Positions 56,624 through 64,000 of a stretch of DNA of 64,000 bases are shown here, in pieces; positions within the stretch are counted from its first letter, which is position 1; each line of letters begins with the position of its first letter. The position numbers and the translations under genes are program-made. The notes under the pieces are model-generated. The model was not told the DNA's origin, made no database searches, and saw only the letters and a list, made by a program, of their open reading frames with translations. This DNA comes from Algoriphagus sp. (lineage in GTDB: Bacteria; Bacteroidota; Bacteroidia; Cytophagales; Cyclobacteriaceae). The stretch is from NCBI RefSeq assembly GCF_024305035.1, contig NZ_JAMWZB010000003.1, positions 62,001 through 126,000 on the forward strand. Direction: 5' to 3'.

Positions 56624-58103
56624 GAGAAGTTGAATTTAAGTTTTTAAATAAAAAGAAAAGAAGTGGTAAGAAAACCACTGCAAAAGGTAAAGAACTTAAT
56701 ATAAGAATAGTACTGATAGAAAGGAGCAATTGTTCGCTTCCATTCCATAAAACTAAGGCAGTCAGGACGAAAAATGCTATTCCCCAAAAGAAGCGAAATC
56801 GTTTTTTAGGTTCTCTTTTGCCTGAATCAAGGTACATGCTGAGGACAAATATGGCCGAGTCAATGGAGGTAATTAGAAAAGTAGCCAAGAAAAAAGAACT
56901 AAGAAACTGGGTTATTTTTGAAAAGGGCAATGCTCCAAAAAACATAAAAATGGAACGGTACACCGACTCCAAATCTTTTGCTGTGAGCGATTGATTTGCG
57001 ATTAAGTCAAAGGCATGATTTCCAAAAATGGAAAACCAAAGAAAGGTGCCCACTGAAGGAATGAAGAGCGTGCCTAAAAGTACCTCCCGAATACTCCTAC
57101 CTTGTGAAATTCGAGCTATAAAAATCCCGGTAAAAGGTGCCCAAGCCAGCCAAAATGCCCAATAAAAAACGGTCCAATTTTTCAGAAAGTCATTTGAAAC
57201 AGACCATTGACCTAGGTTTAGACTCATGGGTAACCATTCGAGTAAATAATACCCAAGGCTTTGAGAAAATATTCTCAGTGTATCCAAGATCGGGCCTTGA
57301 ATCCATGCAAAAGCTAAAAGGAGAATCCCACCGGCTATGTTGAGATTAGATAGTCTTTTAATTCCCTGTTTGATACCAAGCAAGGCCGAGAATGTAGCGG
57401 CAATACAAAGGAAAGCAAGCGGAATAAAAGCCCATTTGGCATCCCAAGTGGGACCAGCCCAAAATTGACCTGAGGCCAACAGTTGACGGCTTCCAAGACC
57501 AATTGAAGCCAAGGCACCAAAAAATGTGGTAACGATTATGAGAAAATTGATAACATCCCCTCCCCATTTATTTTTGAAGGAATAGCCAAGGAGAAGTTCA
57601 GAAAATAAGAAGCTTTTTTTTCCGCGATAATAAAACCAACCGACGAGTATTGCAGTCAATCCATAAAATGCCCAAGGAGTCAAACCCCAATGGAAGAAAG
57701 TGTACTCCAAGGCGAAAACCTCAGCAGAATGCCCGGAGACCCTTGGAGGATTATGAAGAAAAAAGACGGGTTCTTGAACTGCTCTGAGGAGTAAACCTGA
57801 ACCCATTCCAGTGCTGTAAAGCATGGCGATCCAAGACCACAATCCATACTGGGGTTTGCCTTCACCAAGCTTCTTTTTACTGATAGGATGAATTGATAGA
57901 ATAATTCCGATTACTACAGCTAAGAATCCCAATATCAAGTAGAGTGGACCAAAAATATCCATCAAATTAGATGTGCTCTCATTGATAAATTGAAAAAAAC
58001 CAGGTCCCGCCCAACTAAAGGTGATGGCAACAACGAACAAAAACAAAACTACCCATGTAGCTAATCTTGGGGGTGGGGTACTTAAAATTTTTTGAAAATC
58101 CAA
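56610..58103 (-). CDS. BCCT-family betaine/carnitine/choline-type transporter, 497 aa
   Basis: A 12-helix sodium- or proton-coupled importer. The family hallmark is clear: WTVFYWAFWLAWAPFTG then FIARISQGRSIREV, and the glycine stretch YSTGMGSGLL in helix 3. No ATG exists before the first helix; the frame opens at a TTG at 58103, ten bases after the DUF427 stop, so TTG is probably the start. It is coupled to egtB by a 14-base overlap. A likely substrate is a betaine such as hercynine, ergothioneine or glycine betaine, suggested only by position. Confidence 0.88.
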   Translation of the reverse strand: MDFQKILSTPPPRLATWVVLFLFVVAITFSWAGPGFFQFINESTSNLMDIFGPLYLILGFLAVVIGIILSIHPISKKKLGEGKPQYGLWSWIAMLYSTGMGSGLLLRAVQEPVFFLHNPPRVSGHSAEVFALEYTFFHWGLTPWAFYGLTAILVGWFYYRGKKSFLFSELLLGYSFKNKWGGDVINFLIIVTTFFGALASIGLGSRQLLASGQFWAGPTWDAKWAFIPLAFLCIAATFSALLGIKQGIKRLSNLNIAGGILLLAFAWIQGPILDTLRIFSQSLGYYLLEWLPMSLNLGQWSVSNDFLKNWTVFYWAFWLAWAPFTGIFIARISQGRSIREVLLGTLFIPSVGTFLWFSIFGNHAFDLIANQSLTAKDLESVYRSIFMFFGALPFSKITQFLSSFFLATFLITSIDSAIFVLSMYLDSGKREPKKRFRFFWGIAFFVLTALVLWNGSEQLLLSISTILILSSLPFAVVFLPLLFFLFKNLNSTSHDNS

Positions 58104-58112
58104 TGGATCGTA

Positions 58113-58397
58113 TTAGGATTGACTGACAGATACACCTTTCCAAAAGGCAATGTAATTTTTAATTTGCGCTGCAGCTGGTTTTGGGGAAGGGTAATACCAA
58201 GCTGCATCGGGGTTGACCTTGCCGTCTACCTGGATTTCATAGTAAGATGCCTCACCTTTCCAGGGACAGCTGGTTTGGGTATCCGATTTTTTAAAAAATT
58301 CGCGTTTGATCGAATCAGGGGGAAAATAATGATTGCCTTCGATGATGATGGTTTGTTCACTTTCGGCTAAGATTTGATTATTCCAGGTAGCTTTCAT
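58113..58397 (-). CDS. DUF427 domain protein, 94 aa
   Basis: A small cytoplasmic protein made of one DUF427 beta-barrel: the patterns TIIIEGNHYFPPDSI, TSCPWKGEASYYEI and NPDAAWYYPSPKPAA are typical. The family has no proven activity. It leads the operon with the BCCT transporter, EgtB and EgtD, with a nine-base gap to the transporter, which ties this DUF to ergothioneine or betaine handling in this organism (inference). Confidence 0.85.
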   Translation of the reverse strand: MKATWNNQILAESEQTIIIEGNHYFPPDSIKREFFKKSDTQTSCPWKGEASYYEIQVDGKVNPDAAWYYPSPKPAAAQIKNYIAFWKGVSVSQS

Positions 58398-58548
58398 AAA
58401 GAATAAATAAGGATCAAGAAAAGAAAGAAGGAAAGGTTAAACGATCCGTGGAGATACAAGGTAAAAAAATCCTTTGGTAAATGGAACCTGTCTTTGGTTT
58501 TCAGACTGAATTAAAAAAAATGGGATCAGAGTTGGTTTTAAAAATTTT

Positions 58549-58571
58549 ATCATCGTAATATTGCAATAAAT
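58549..58571 (+). promoter_or_regulatory. Candidate ArsR operator before arsR
   Basis: The 23-base stretch from 58549 contains ATCATCGTAATA, two bases, then GCAATAAAT. It recurs with only two differences at 58933-58955 before the next gene. It lies 14-36 bases upstream of the arsR start, where an ArsR-type repressor would block its own promoter. Confidence 0.65.
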
Positions 58572-58584
58572 ATTTAGAAAGAAA

Positions 58585-58917
58585 ATGGGAGTGACCCAAA
58601 CACATCTTTTTACCGCCGAGCAAAATCAACTCGCCCTTATGGCAAAGGCAATTGCACATCCGGCAAGAATTGCCATTCTGCAGCATTTGGTCAAAACCCA
58701 ATCCTGTGTCAATGGAGATTTGGTTTTGGAAATAGGTCTTGCCCAGGCGACCATCAGTCAGCACCTACGTGAGCTCAAAGATGCTGGGATTATTCAAGGG
58801 AGCATAGAAGGAACCCGCGTCAATTATTGCATCAATCCTGAAAATTGGAATGCTTTGAAATCCCTCTTTCAGGATTTCTTTGAAAGTTATCAGGCTTGCT
58901 GTGGGAATAACTGCTAA
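58585..58917 (+). CDS. arsR: ArsR-family metalloregulator, 110 aa
   Basis: A winged-helix repressor. MAKAIAHPARIAILQHLVKTQ opens the fold, and the recognition helix is LAQATISQHLRELKDAGII. Candidate arsenite ligands are Cys near residue 43 (TQSCVNGD), Cys in NYCINPE (about residue 79), and the C-terminal pair in ACCGNNC. It heads a plus-strand operon with DUF6428, ArsC and Acr3 genes, and an operator repeat lies in front of both arsR and the second gene. Confidence 0.88.
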   Translation: MGVTQTHLFTAEQNQLALMAKAIAHPARIAILQHLVKTQSCVNGDLVLEIGLAQATISQHLRELKDAGIIQGSIEGTRVNYCINPENWNALKSLFQDFFESYQACCGNNC

Positions 58918-58932
58918 AAAAATTTGTATTCA

Positions 58933-58955
58933 ATCATCGTAATAAAGCAATAAAT
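58933..58955 (+). promoter_or_regulatory. Second candidate ArsR operator, before the DUF6428 gene
   Basis: ATCATCGTAATA, two bases, GCAATAAAT repeats the sequence at 58549-58571 with two changes. It ends one base before the ATG of the DUF6428 gene, so a bound repressor could block both transcription from within the operon and ribosome access. Confidence 0.6.
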
Positions 58956-58956
58956 C

Positions 58957-59421
58957 ATGAGACTTTCCGAAGCAAAACAAATTCTGAATCAATCCGAAAC
59001 GATCGCTTTCGAGCTACCCAATGGAGAATTGGTTCCCAGCCATTTTCACGTGACCGAAGTTGGCTTGATCAATAAGCACTTTATCGACTGTGGGGGGACT
59101 GTTCGTGAAGAACAAAAAGTCAATTTTCAACTTTGGAACGCTGACGATTACGATCACCGATTGCATCCCGAAAAATTGATAAAAATCATTGAGCTTTCCG
59201 AGCGAATAGTAGGAATTCCCGATTTGGAAATCGAAGTGGAATATCAAGGGGATACCATCGGCAAATATGGTTTGGATCACAATGGAGCCAACTTCCAGTT
59301 GACGACCAAAATGACCGATTGTTTGGCAAAAGACAACTGTGGGATTCCTGCTGAGAAGCCCAAAGTGAGACTTTCCCAATTGCAGGCTTCTAGCTGTGCA
59401 CCGGGTTCGGGTTGTTGTTAA
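58957..59421 (+). CDS. DUF6428 family protein with cysteine-rich tail, 154 aa
   Basis: A small cytoplasmic protein whose body matches DUF6428 as I recall it (LPNGELVPSHFHVTEVG, NFQLWNADDYDHRLHP). Notable are the cysteines: Cys69-equivalent in IDCGG, a pair in DCLAKDNCG and the tail SCAPGSGCC. Such vicinal thiols can bind arsenite, and the gene sits between arsR and arsC under an ArsR-type operator, so a thiol-based role in arsenic handling is plausible but unproven. Confidence 0.75.
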   Translation: MRLSEAKQILNQSETIAFELPNGELVPSHFHVTEVGLINKHFIDCGGTVREEQKVNFQLWNADDYDHRLHPEKLIKIIELSERIVGIPDLEIEVEYQGDTIGKYGLDHNGANFQLTTKMTDCLAKDNCGIPAEKPKVRLSQLQASSCAPGSGCC

Positions 59422-59536
59422 TGTTTTTTACTCCATACCTGGGACTTGAAATCGAGCATGATTAATTAGTCACCCATTGCGATGACTGTCAACCCTGCGA
59501 GATTCCCTGTGACCATTGAAAAACAATTATATACTG

Positions 59537-60148
59537 ATGAAACTATTTCCCCAACTGTCTGAGACGGTCCACCAAGCACTTGAACTGCCAATTGCGCAAG
59601 ATCGAAAACTGCTTTTAAGCGTTTTGATTACCTATATCCAAGAGAAAATCAATCAAGGAGAACAGGTGAATTTGAATTTTATCTGTACACATAATTCTCG
59701 GCGCAGCCAATTTTCGCAGATCTGGGCTCAGACCGCAGCAGATTATTTTGGTATTCCCTCCAACTGCTATTCAGGTGGCGTGGAGGTCACCGCTTTTAAT
59801 GTGCGAGCGGTGGAGTCCATAAAGCGAGCCGGATTTGAAGTGGTTCAATCAGATGAAACTGACAATCCGCACTTTCAGATTTTTTATTCCGAGAACAGCA
59901 AACCCATTTTGGCTTTTTCTAAAACCTATGATGATCCGGCAAACGAGGCGAAAAAATTTGCTGCTGTCATGACCTGTGATCATGCCGATGAAAACTGCCC
60001 TTATATCCCCGGGACAGAGCAGCGAATTCCCCTTCGTTATGAAGATCCAAAGGCGTTTGATGGGACAGAGGTAGAAGCTGACAAATACGATGAACGATCC
60101 TTACAGATTGCCTCTGAGTTGTTTTACGTTTTTTCTAAGATCCAATAA
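59537..60148 (+). CDS. arsC: Arsenate reductase ArsC, LMW-phosphatase/thioredoxin type, 203 aa
   Basis: Reduces arsenate to arsenite in the cytoplasm. The phosphatase loop is Cys50-T-H-N-S-R-Arg56-S (CX5R), and the two relay cysteines Cys147 and Cys154 ([10 protein letters not shown]) have the C-x6-C spacing known for thioredoxin-coupled ArsC (Cys82/Cys89 in Staphylococcus). At about 200 residues it is longer than the 130-residue Gram-positive enzymes because of an N-terminal helical extension, as in other Bacteroidota. ATG at 59537; a TTG at 59516 is possible. Ends one base before the acr3 ATG. Confidence 0.87.
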   Translation: MKLFPQLSETVHQALELPIAQDRKLLLSVLITYIQEKINQGEQVNLNFICTHNSRRSQFSQIWAQTAADYFGIPSNCYSGGVEVTAFNVRAVESIKRAGFEVVQSDETDNPHFQIFYSENSKPILAFSKTYDDPANEAKKFAAVMTCDHADENCPYIPGTEQRIPLRYEDPKAFDGTEVEADKYDERSLQIASELFYVFSKIQ

Positions 60149-60149
60149 A

Positions 60150-61195
60150 ATGAGCGAGTCTAAACGGTTGAGCTTTTTGGATTCCTACCTGACGGTATGG
60201 ATTTTTATGGCTATGGGAGTAGGAGTTGGGTTGGGTTACTGGTTTCCGAGTACAGCTTTGGCCATCGAGTCTTTGAGCAGTGGAAGTACCAATATCCCCA
60301 TAGCAATAGGTTTGATTGCGATGATGTATCCGCCATTGGCAAAAGTTGATTATCGTTTACTTCCGAAGGTGTTTCGAAACATTAAGATTCTGAGTATTTC
60401 TTTGGTTCTTAATTGGATTATTGGCCCTGTTCTGATGTTCGCCTTGGCTTTGATTTTTCTCCAGGATTATCCGGAATATATGGTTGGTTTGATCTTAATT
60501 GGATTGGCTCGCTGTATTGCCATGGTGTTGGTTTGGAATGATCTAGCGGATGGAAGCCGGGAGTATGGGGCGGGTTTGGTTGCCTTGAATAGCATCTTTC
60601 AAGTATTCTTCTATAGTTTTTATGCATGGATTTTCATCACGGTATTGCCTCCCTATTTTGGATTTAAAGGAGCAATAGTTGCTATTTCCATCGGCACAAT
60701 TGCAGAGAGTGTTGCAATTTATTTGGGGATTCCTTTTTTGATGGGATTGCTTAGTCGCTTGATCCTGGTCAATATCAAAGGAGAGAAATGGTATACCCAT
60801 TATTTTATTCAACCATTGCACCGATTACGTTGATAGCCTTACTTTTTACTATTCTGGTGATGTTTTCACTGAAAGGGGAATTGATCGTTGAGATTCCGGG
60901 CGATGTGTTGAGAATAGTCGTTCCCTTATTGATTTATTTTGCGCTGATGTTTTTGATTGGGTTTTTCCTGAGTAAATTATTCGGTGCAGCATATGATAAA
61001 AACGCAGCCATCGCATTTACCGCGGTTGGGAATAATTTTGAATTGGCCATAGCAGTTGCCATAGCCGTATTTGGTCTGAATTCAGGACAAGCTTTTGCAG
61101 GCGTAGTAGGTCCCCTTGTTGAGGTGCCAGCTTTGATTTTACTAGTCAAAGTTTCCTTTTGGCTAAGAGATAAGTATTATCCCATGGTAAATTAA
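60150..61195 (+). pseudogene. acr3: Arsenite efflux transporter Acr3 with a one-base deletion
   Basis: An ACR3-type arsenite/proton antiporter of ten helices. The essential cysteine is Cys122 in [13 protein letters not shown]. The frame beginning at 60150 ends early at 60833 after [10 protein letters not shown], and the rest ([12 protein letters not shown]... [15 protein letters not shown]... [10 protein letters not shown]) continues in the -1 frame to 61195. Adding one base at about 60810 restores F-I-P-T-I-A-P-I-T and a protein of 348 residues, the normal family length. Either the gene is broken after helix 6, or this is a sequencing error. No classic slippery heptamer is present. Confidence 0.85.
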
Positions 61196-61202
61196 AGGAA
61201 TT

Positions 61203-61238
61203 AAAAGAGCCATTTTATAGGTAGAAAAAGGCTCTTTT
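61203..61238. terminator. Bidirectional terminator between acr3 and the receiver gene
   Basis: AAAAGAGCC (61203-61211) pairs perfectly with GGCTCTTTT (61230-61238). It serves the arsenic operon from the left and the minus-strand receiver gene from the right, whose stop lies at its edge. Confidence 0.75.
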
Positions 61239-61662
61239 ATTCAATAGCCAGGTTACAATAGGTTAAAATTTTAGTGTAGTCGGCCACCAAAAGAGGTTTG
61301 GAATAGTAGTTTTTTACCCCTGGGTAGGTCAGTGCGCGCTCTCGATCAGATTTGTTGATCGAGCTACTGACAATAAAGATGGTGTAATGATTTTGAATGG
61401 ATTTGGGTAGATTATGGAATAAATCCAAGAATCCCCAGCCATCCAAAATAGGCATAGTCAAATCCAACAATATTACAGATTTATAAAGTCGGGTATCTTC
61501 ATCCATCGGATCGCGAACATATTCGATGGCATCCAGACCATCAAAAAAAGAATGGATGGTCAAATTTGGGTCCAAGGCGGTAAAAGTTTTTTTAAGGATC
61601 ATTTGAAAGGAATGATCATCCTCAATAATTAATATTTCTTTTTTGATGTTTACTAAAGGCAT
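61237..61662 (-). CDS. Stand-alone response-regulator receiver protein, 141 aa
   Basis: A single CheY-like domain: acidic pair in IIEDDHSF (about residues 12-19), phospho-acceptor Asp in VILLDLTMPILDG (about 69), the switch Ser/Thr in IFIVSSSI and the Lys in YYSKPL. There is no output domain, so it signals through protein contacts. No kinase lies next to it. The closest upstream feature is the candidate structured RNA at 61787-61900 on the same strand, whose terminator separates the two. Confidence 0.88.
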   Translation of the reverse strand: MPLVNIKKEILIIEDDHSFQMILKKTFTALDPNLTIHSFFDGLDAIEYVRDPMDEDTRLYKSVILLDLTMPILDGWGFLDLFHNLPKSIQNHYTIFIVSSSINKSDRERALTYPGVKNYYSKPLLVADYTKILTYCNLAIE

Positions 61663-62158
61663 GTTGGGGTGAAGCTGTGGGTGTCCGTTTAAAAATTTTG
61701 TTTTGAACTATTAATTTACTAGCTAAAAATTAAAATCCAATAGCAACTATTCCGAGAAGCGAGATGGAAGGCAAGAGTTCGATCAAAAAAAGACAGGAAA
61801 CCCTAAGGGGTTTCCTGCTACAATGTCGGATCAACTAAACTAGAGAAAAGCCTTACTCTCCGTATGAGCAGTAAAACAATTTTCTTGACATTGTTAGCCT
61901 ACTATACCGTAGGATGAAGGGGAAGGTTCCAACAATGAGGGGATTTATGATTTTAGGGCTATTTTCGGTTCAATCGGTCTATTTTCGGGATTAATAAAAA
62001 CGTTCGTTTTGGCACAAAAACCCACTTTGAACGCATTTGAGGCGGTTTTTTCAAAATCGAACAGCACTTGTTTTTGCTAGGTTTGATTCTTCATTTGGGG
62101 ACTTAGCTCGGGATTAAAATATTCTTTTGTTATTTTCAGTTTCAAAGGAAGAATTGCC
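61663..62158. other. 496-base stretch without a protein gene
   Basis: The middle holds a candidate minus-strand structured RNA and its terminator (61787-61900). To its right is A/T-rich sequence with an isolated TGGCAC (62010) without operator, and a second near-repeat TCGGTCTATTTTCGGG/GCTATTTTCGGTT (61959-61989). I see no reading frame. Confidence 0.5.
61787..61897 (-). ncRNA. Candidate small structured RNA with intrinsic terminator
   Basis: On the minus strand, CTAACAATGTC (61897-61887) pairs with GACATTGTAG (61827-61818) as a closing stem of ten pairs. Inside, TTACT-G-CTC pairs with GAG-AGTAA around the loop ATACG (61874-61853). Directly after the closing stem comes a perfect ten-pair terminator hairpin (61817-61808 with 61803-61794, loop of four) followed by TCTTTTTTT. 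No minus-strand gene upstream needs this terminator. About 110 nt. I could not match it to 6S, SRP RNA or tmRNA by eye. Confidence 0.55.
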
Positions 62159-62995
62159 ATGAATCATTTAGAAACAAACTATGTAAGTCCCGATGGAGTT
62201 GAACTATTCCTTCAAGCCTGGATACCTGAAAAACCCAAGGCATCTTTGCTATTGATTCACGGTTTAGGCGAGCATAGTGGACGATATGAAAAGTTGGTCT
62301 CAGGACTATCAGATCTTGGGTTGGCGGTTTTCACCTTTGATGGCCGAGGACATGGCAAGTCCGACTTACCAACTCCTAGCGCCTATTTCACCTCTTATGA
62401 GTTGTACTTAAGTGACATTCATGCGCTTTTCGGAAAAGTAAAATCGTATGTTCCCGATGTGCCTGCTTTTATTTTTGGTCACAGTATGGGAGGAGGTATG
62501 GCTGCTGCCTATGCGCTTAAATTCCGTCCACAAACAAATGGGCTGATTCTTTCTGCACCGGCAATTCAAGAGGCAGAGGGTACTTCGGCGCTGTTGATGC
62601 TGCTTTCAGGGATTTTAAACCGGATTTCACCTCGACTCAAAGCCTTGGCATTGGATACCCTGGGTGTCTCTAGAATTCCCCAAGAGGTGGAGAAATATAA
62701 AAATGATCCCTTGGTCTATCAGGATAAGATTCCAGTGAGAACCGGCTATGAGCTGCTACAGATGATGCGTTACATTCAATCCAATGCCCGAAAAGTTGAT
62801 TTTCCTTTTTTGATTATGCACGGGACTGCTGATCGACTGACTAATCCGAAAGGGTCCCAGTTGCTTTTTGATCAATCTGATTCTCAAGATAAAACGATTC
62901 GATTGTTTGAGGGGGCTTATCATGAGTTGCTCAATGATTTGGATCGAAATGAGGTTTTGGATTTGATTCTGAACTGGTTGAAGGTTCGGGTGTAA
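62159..62995 (+). CDS. Alpha/beta hydrolase, monoacylglycerol-lipase-like, 278 aa
   Basis: A cytoplasmic serine hydrolase of the Hydrolase_4 group. LLIHGLGEHSGRYE is the oxyanion-hole strand and family signature, the nucleophile Ser lies in FGHSMGGGMAA (about residue 113), the acid in MHGTADRLTN and the His in GAYHELLND. Length is normal. The best guess is monoacylglycerol lipase or lysophospholipase. It stands alone. Confidence 0.85.
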   Translation: MNHLETNYVSPDGVELFLQAWIPEKPKASLLLIHGLGEHSGRYEKLVSGLSDLGLAVFTFDGRGHGKSDLPTPSAYFTSYELYLSDIHALFGKVKSYVPDVPAFIFGHSMGGGMAAAYALKFRPQTNGLILSAPAIQEAEGTSALLMLLSGILNRISPRLKALALDTLGVSRIPQEVEKYKNDPLVYQDKIPVRTGYELLQMMRYIQSNARKVDFPFLIMHGTADRLTNPKGSQLLFDQSDSQDKTIRLFEGAYHELLNDLDRNEVLDLILNWLKVRV

Positions 62996-63141
62996 AAAGC
63001 TGCTAAGGATTTCTCTTTAGGTACCGGCAAAGTGTCTTTTCTACTTTTTTTAAGGCTTGCTTTCAATGTTCATAAATGGATTTTTCTGCAACTCAATCCA
63101 AGTGGACTCTTTTGTTCGTAATTCCTTATCAATCGACCTGC

Positions 63142-63170
63142 TTGGTAGATGCATGCACACTTAATTTTTG
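63142..63170 (+). promoter_or_regulatory. Candidate housekeeping promoter for the ferritin-like genes
   Basis: TTG at 63142-63144 and TAATTTTT(G) at 63162-63170 are 17 bases apart, close to the Bacteroidota TTG/TAnnTTTG pattern. The ATG follows at 63214. Confidence 0.4.
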
Positions 63171-63213
63171 ATGAACGTCAGAAGCAAAATCTTGTAACCT
63201 AAACACCAAAAAA

Positions 63214-63909
63214 ATGAAAAATGAATTGATCAAATCACCGGGACTGGTGAAAAATGCAAATCGGCGCCAATTTCTTAAAAGGGGCACACTCTCAGTAGCA
63301 GCAGCTGGGCTATTATTGGTTGGCTGTAATGATGAAGATGATCCTATCCCGATGAATCCAGGGGTGAATTTGGGTTCGGGAGATATCGGGATTTTGAACT
63401 ATGCCTATGCCTTAGAGCAGTTGGAGGCGGCATTTTACGCCGCAGTTTTGGAAGGCGGATATTTTGCCAATGCCAGTGCAGAAGAGAAGACCATTATGGG
63501 TGACTTGGAAAAACACGAACGTGCCCATCGGGAATTTTTCAAGGCAGCTTTAGGGAGTAACGCAATCGAAAGTTTGGAGGTGAATTTTTCTTCCATCGAC
63601 TTCAATAGTCGAAATTCAGTTTTAGCCACGGCACGAACATTTGAAGATTTGGGTGTGGCCGCTTACAATGGTGCAGGCCAGTTTCTGGAAAGTCCTGATT
63701 TCCTATTGATCGCTGGAAAGATCGTTTCTGTGGAGGCGCGTCATGCAGCAGCTATTCGAGATCTGATCAATCCGGGGTCGGCGGATTTTGCCGGCGATGA
63801 TTTGATTGATAGCAATGGATTGGAACGCACTCTTTCTTTCTCCGAAGTGTTGACCGCGGCGAGTTCCTTTGTGACGACACCGATCGATTTTAGCCAGTTG
63901 CCAAGTTAA
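63214..63909 (+). CDS. Exported ferritin-like domain protein, 231 aa
   Basis: The N-terminus combines a twin-arginine motif (NRRQFLKRGT) with a lipobox-like LLLVGC, so the folded protein is probably Tat-exported and lipid-anchored. The four-helix ferritin-like bundle carries the di-iron-type residues in ALEQLEAAFY, LEKHERAHREFF, FEDLGVAAY and VEARHAAAI. Family members of this type are not storage ferritins; their function is not established. A second gene starts 24 bases after its stop. Confidence 0.82.
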   Translation: MKNELIKSPGLVKNANRRQFLKRGTLSVAAAGLLLVGCNDEDDPIPMNPGVNLGSGDIGILNYAYALEQLEAAFYAAVLEGGYFANASAEEKTIMGDLEKHERAHREFFKAALGSNAIESLEVNFSSIDFNSRNSVLATARTFEDLGVAAYNGAGQFLESPDFLLIAGKIVSVEARHAAAIRDLINPGSADFAGDDLIDSNGLERTLSFSEVLTAASSFVTTPIDFSQLPS

Positions 63910-63933
63910 TTTTCACCGAAACAAAACACAGTT

Positions 63934-64000
63934 ATGAACTTAATTAAATTATTAGATAAAATGTGTCCGGATACTCAAAATTCGGAACAAAAAGATATGT
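63934..64000 (+). CDS. Partial gene at right edge, probably a second ferritin-like protein
   Basis: The frame opens at an ATG (MNLIKLLDKMCPD) and stays open for 22 codons to the window end. In Bacteroidota the exported ferritin-like gene is commonly followed by a paralogue that starts in a similar way (MN-L/I-x-K-L/I), so a second ferritin-like protein is the best guess. Too little is visible to confirm it. Confidence 0.4.
   Translation, partial: MNLIKLLDKMCPDTQNSEQKDM

Noticed and set aside
60780-60833. Programmed -1 frameshift in acr3
   Set aside because: No classic slippery heptamer in the right frame at the junction, and a single missing C explains the shift exactly.
62010-62025. TGGCAC in the gap before the hydrolase, as another sigma-54-like promoter
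   Set aside because: No operator hexamers 60-62 bases upstream and no G at the -12 position.
1-64000. CRISPR arrays, insertion sequences, phage genes, tRNA or rRNA genes
   Set aside because: No regularly spaced repeats, transposase or integrase motifs, or tRNA folds were seen on either strand by eye.

Overview
The window looks like chromosomal DNA from a member of the Bacteroidota, most likely Cytophagales and close to Algoriphagus/Cyclobacteriaceae. The evidence is an outer-membrane beta-barrel receptor with a CarboxypepD_reg-like N-terminus, DUF4221, DUF1460 and DUF5995 proteins, long FtsX/MacB-type tandem permeases, S9 and M1 exported peptidases, absence of strong Shine-Dalgarno sequences, and moderate GC. 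The genus is inferred from remembered families, not from a search. I saw no rRNA, tRNA, CRISPR array, insertion sequence or phage genes.

Layout. 0-25 kb is ordinary, mixed-strand chromosome: an MFS transporter, a Crp/Fnr regulator with an ACC-synthase-like aminotransferase, exported peptidases (DPP-IV-like and M1), a cyclase-family lipoprotein, a PIG-L deacetylase, an outer-membrane receptor, a DUF1460 amidase-like protein, a large SWIM/SNF2 helicase, a DoxX plus Gfo/Idh pair, DUF5995, a small XRE regulator with a membrane partner, an OmpA lipoprotein and a DUF4221 lipoprotein. 25-54.5 kb is one large ABC-export locus: a histidine kinase and sigma-54 activator (minus strand), then on the plus strand a periplasmic adaptor, an ABC ATPase, eight ~800-residue duplicated MacB/FtsX permeases, one Gfo/Idh oxidoreductase, a second, atypical ATPase and a TolC-like channel. 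54.5-58.4 kb is an ergothioneine operon (DUF427, BCCT transporter, EgtB, EgtD). 58.5-61.2 kb is an arsenic-type operon (ArsR, DUF6428, ArsC, Acr3) in which acr3 carries a one-base deletion. 61.2-64 kb holds a lone receiver protein, a candidate structured RNA, an alpha/beta hydrolase and ferritin-like genes running off the edge.

Main discovery. In front of six transcription units of the ABC locus there is a previously unannotated composite DNA element: three alternating hexamers TGTTCG-N4-CGAACA-N4-TGTTCG (10-bp period), followed 60-62 bp later by a TGGCA(C/T)-like element with TG/GG about 10 bp further on, resembling a sigma-54 -24/-12 promoter. The spacing from the last operator base to the TGG element is 62, 62, 62, 60, 61 and 62 bp. 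The simplest reading is that the activator at 26546-27934 binds these operators and switches on each permease unit separately, so that one two-component pair controls a set of parallel exporters sharing an adaptor, ATPases and a TolC channel. A possible autoregulatory half of the system lies in front of the activator itself.

Limits: everything was read by eye from the sequence, with no database search; family names rest on motif recognition.
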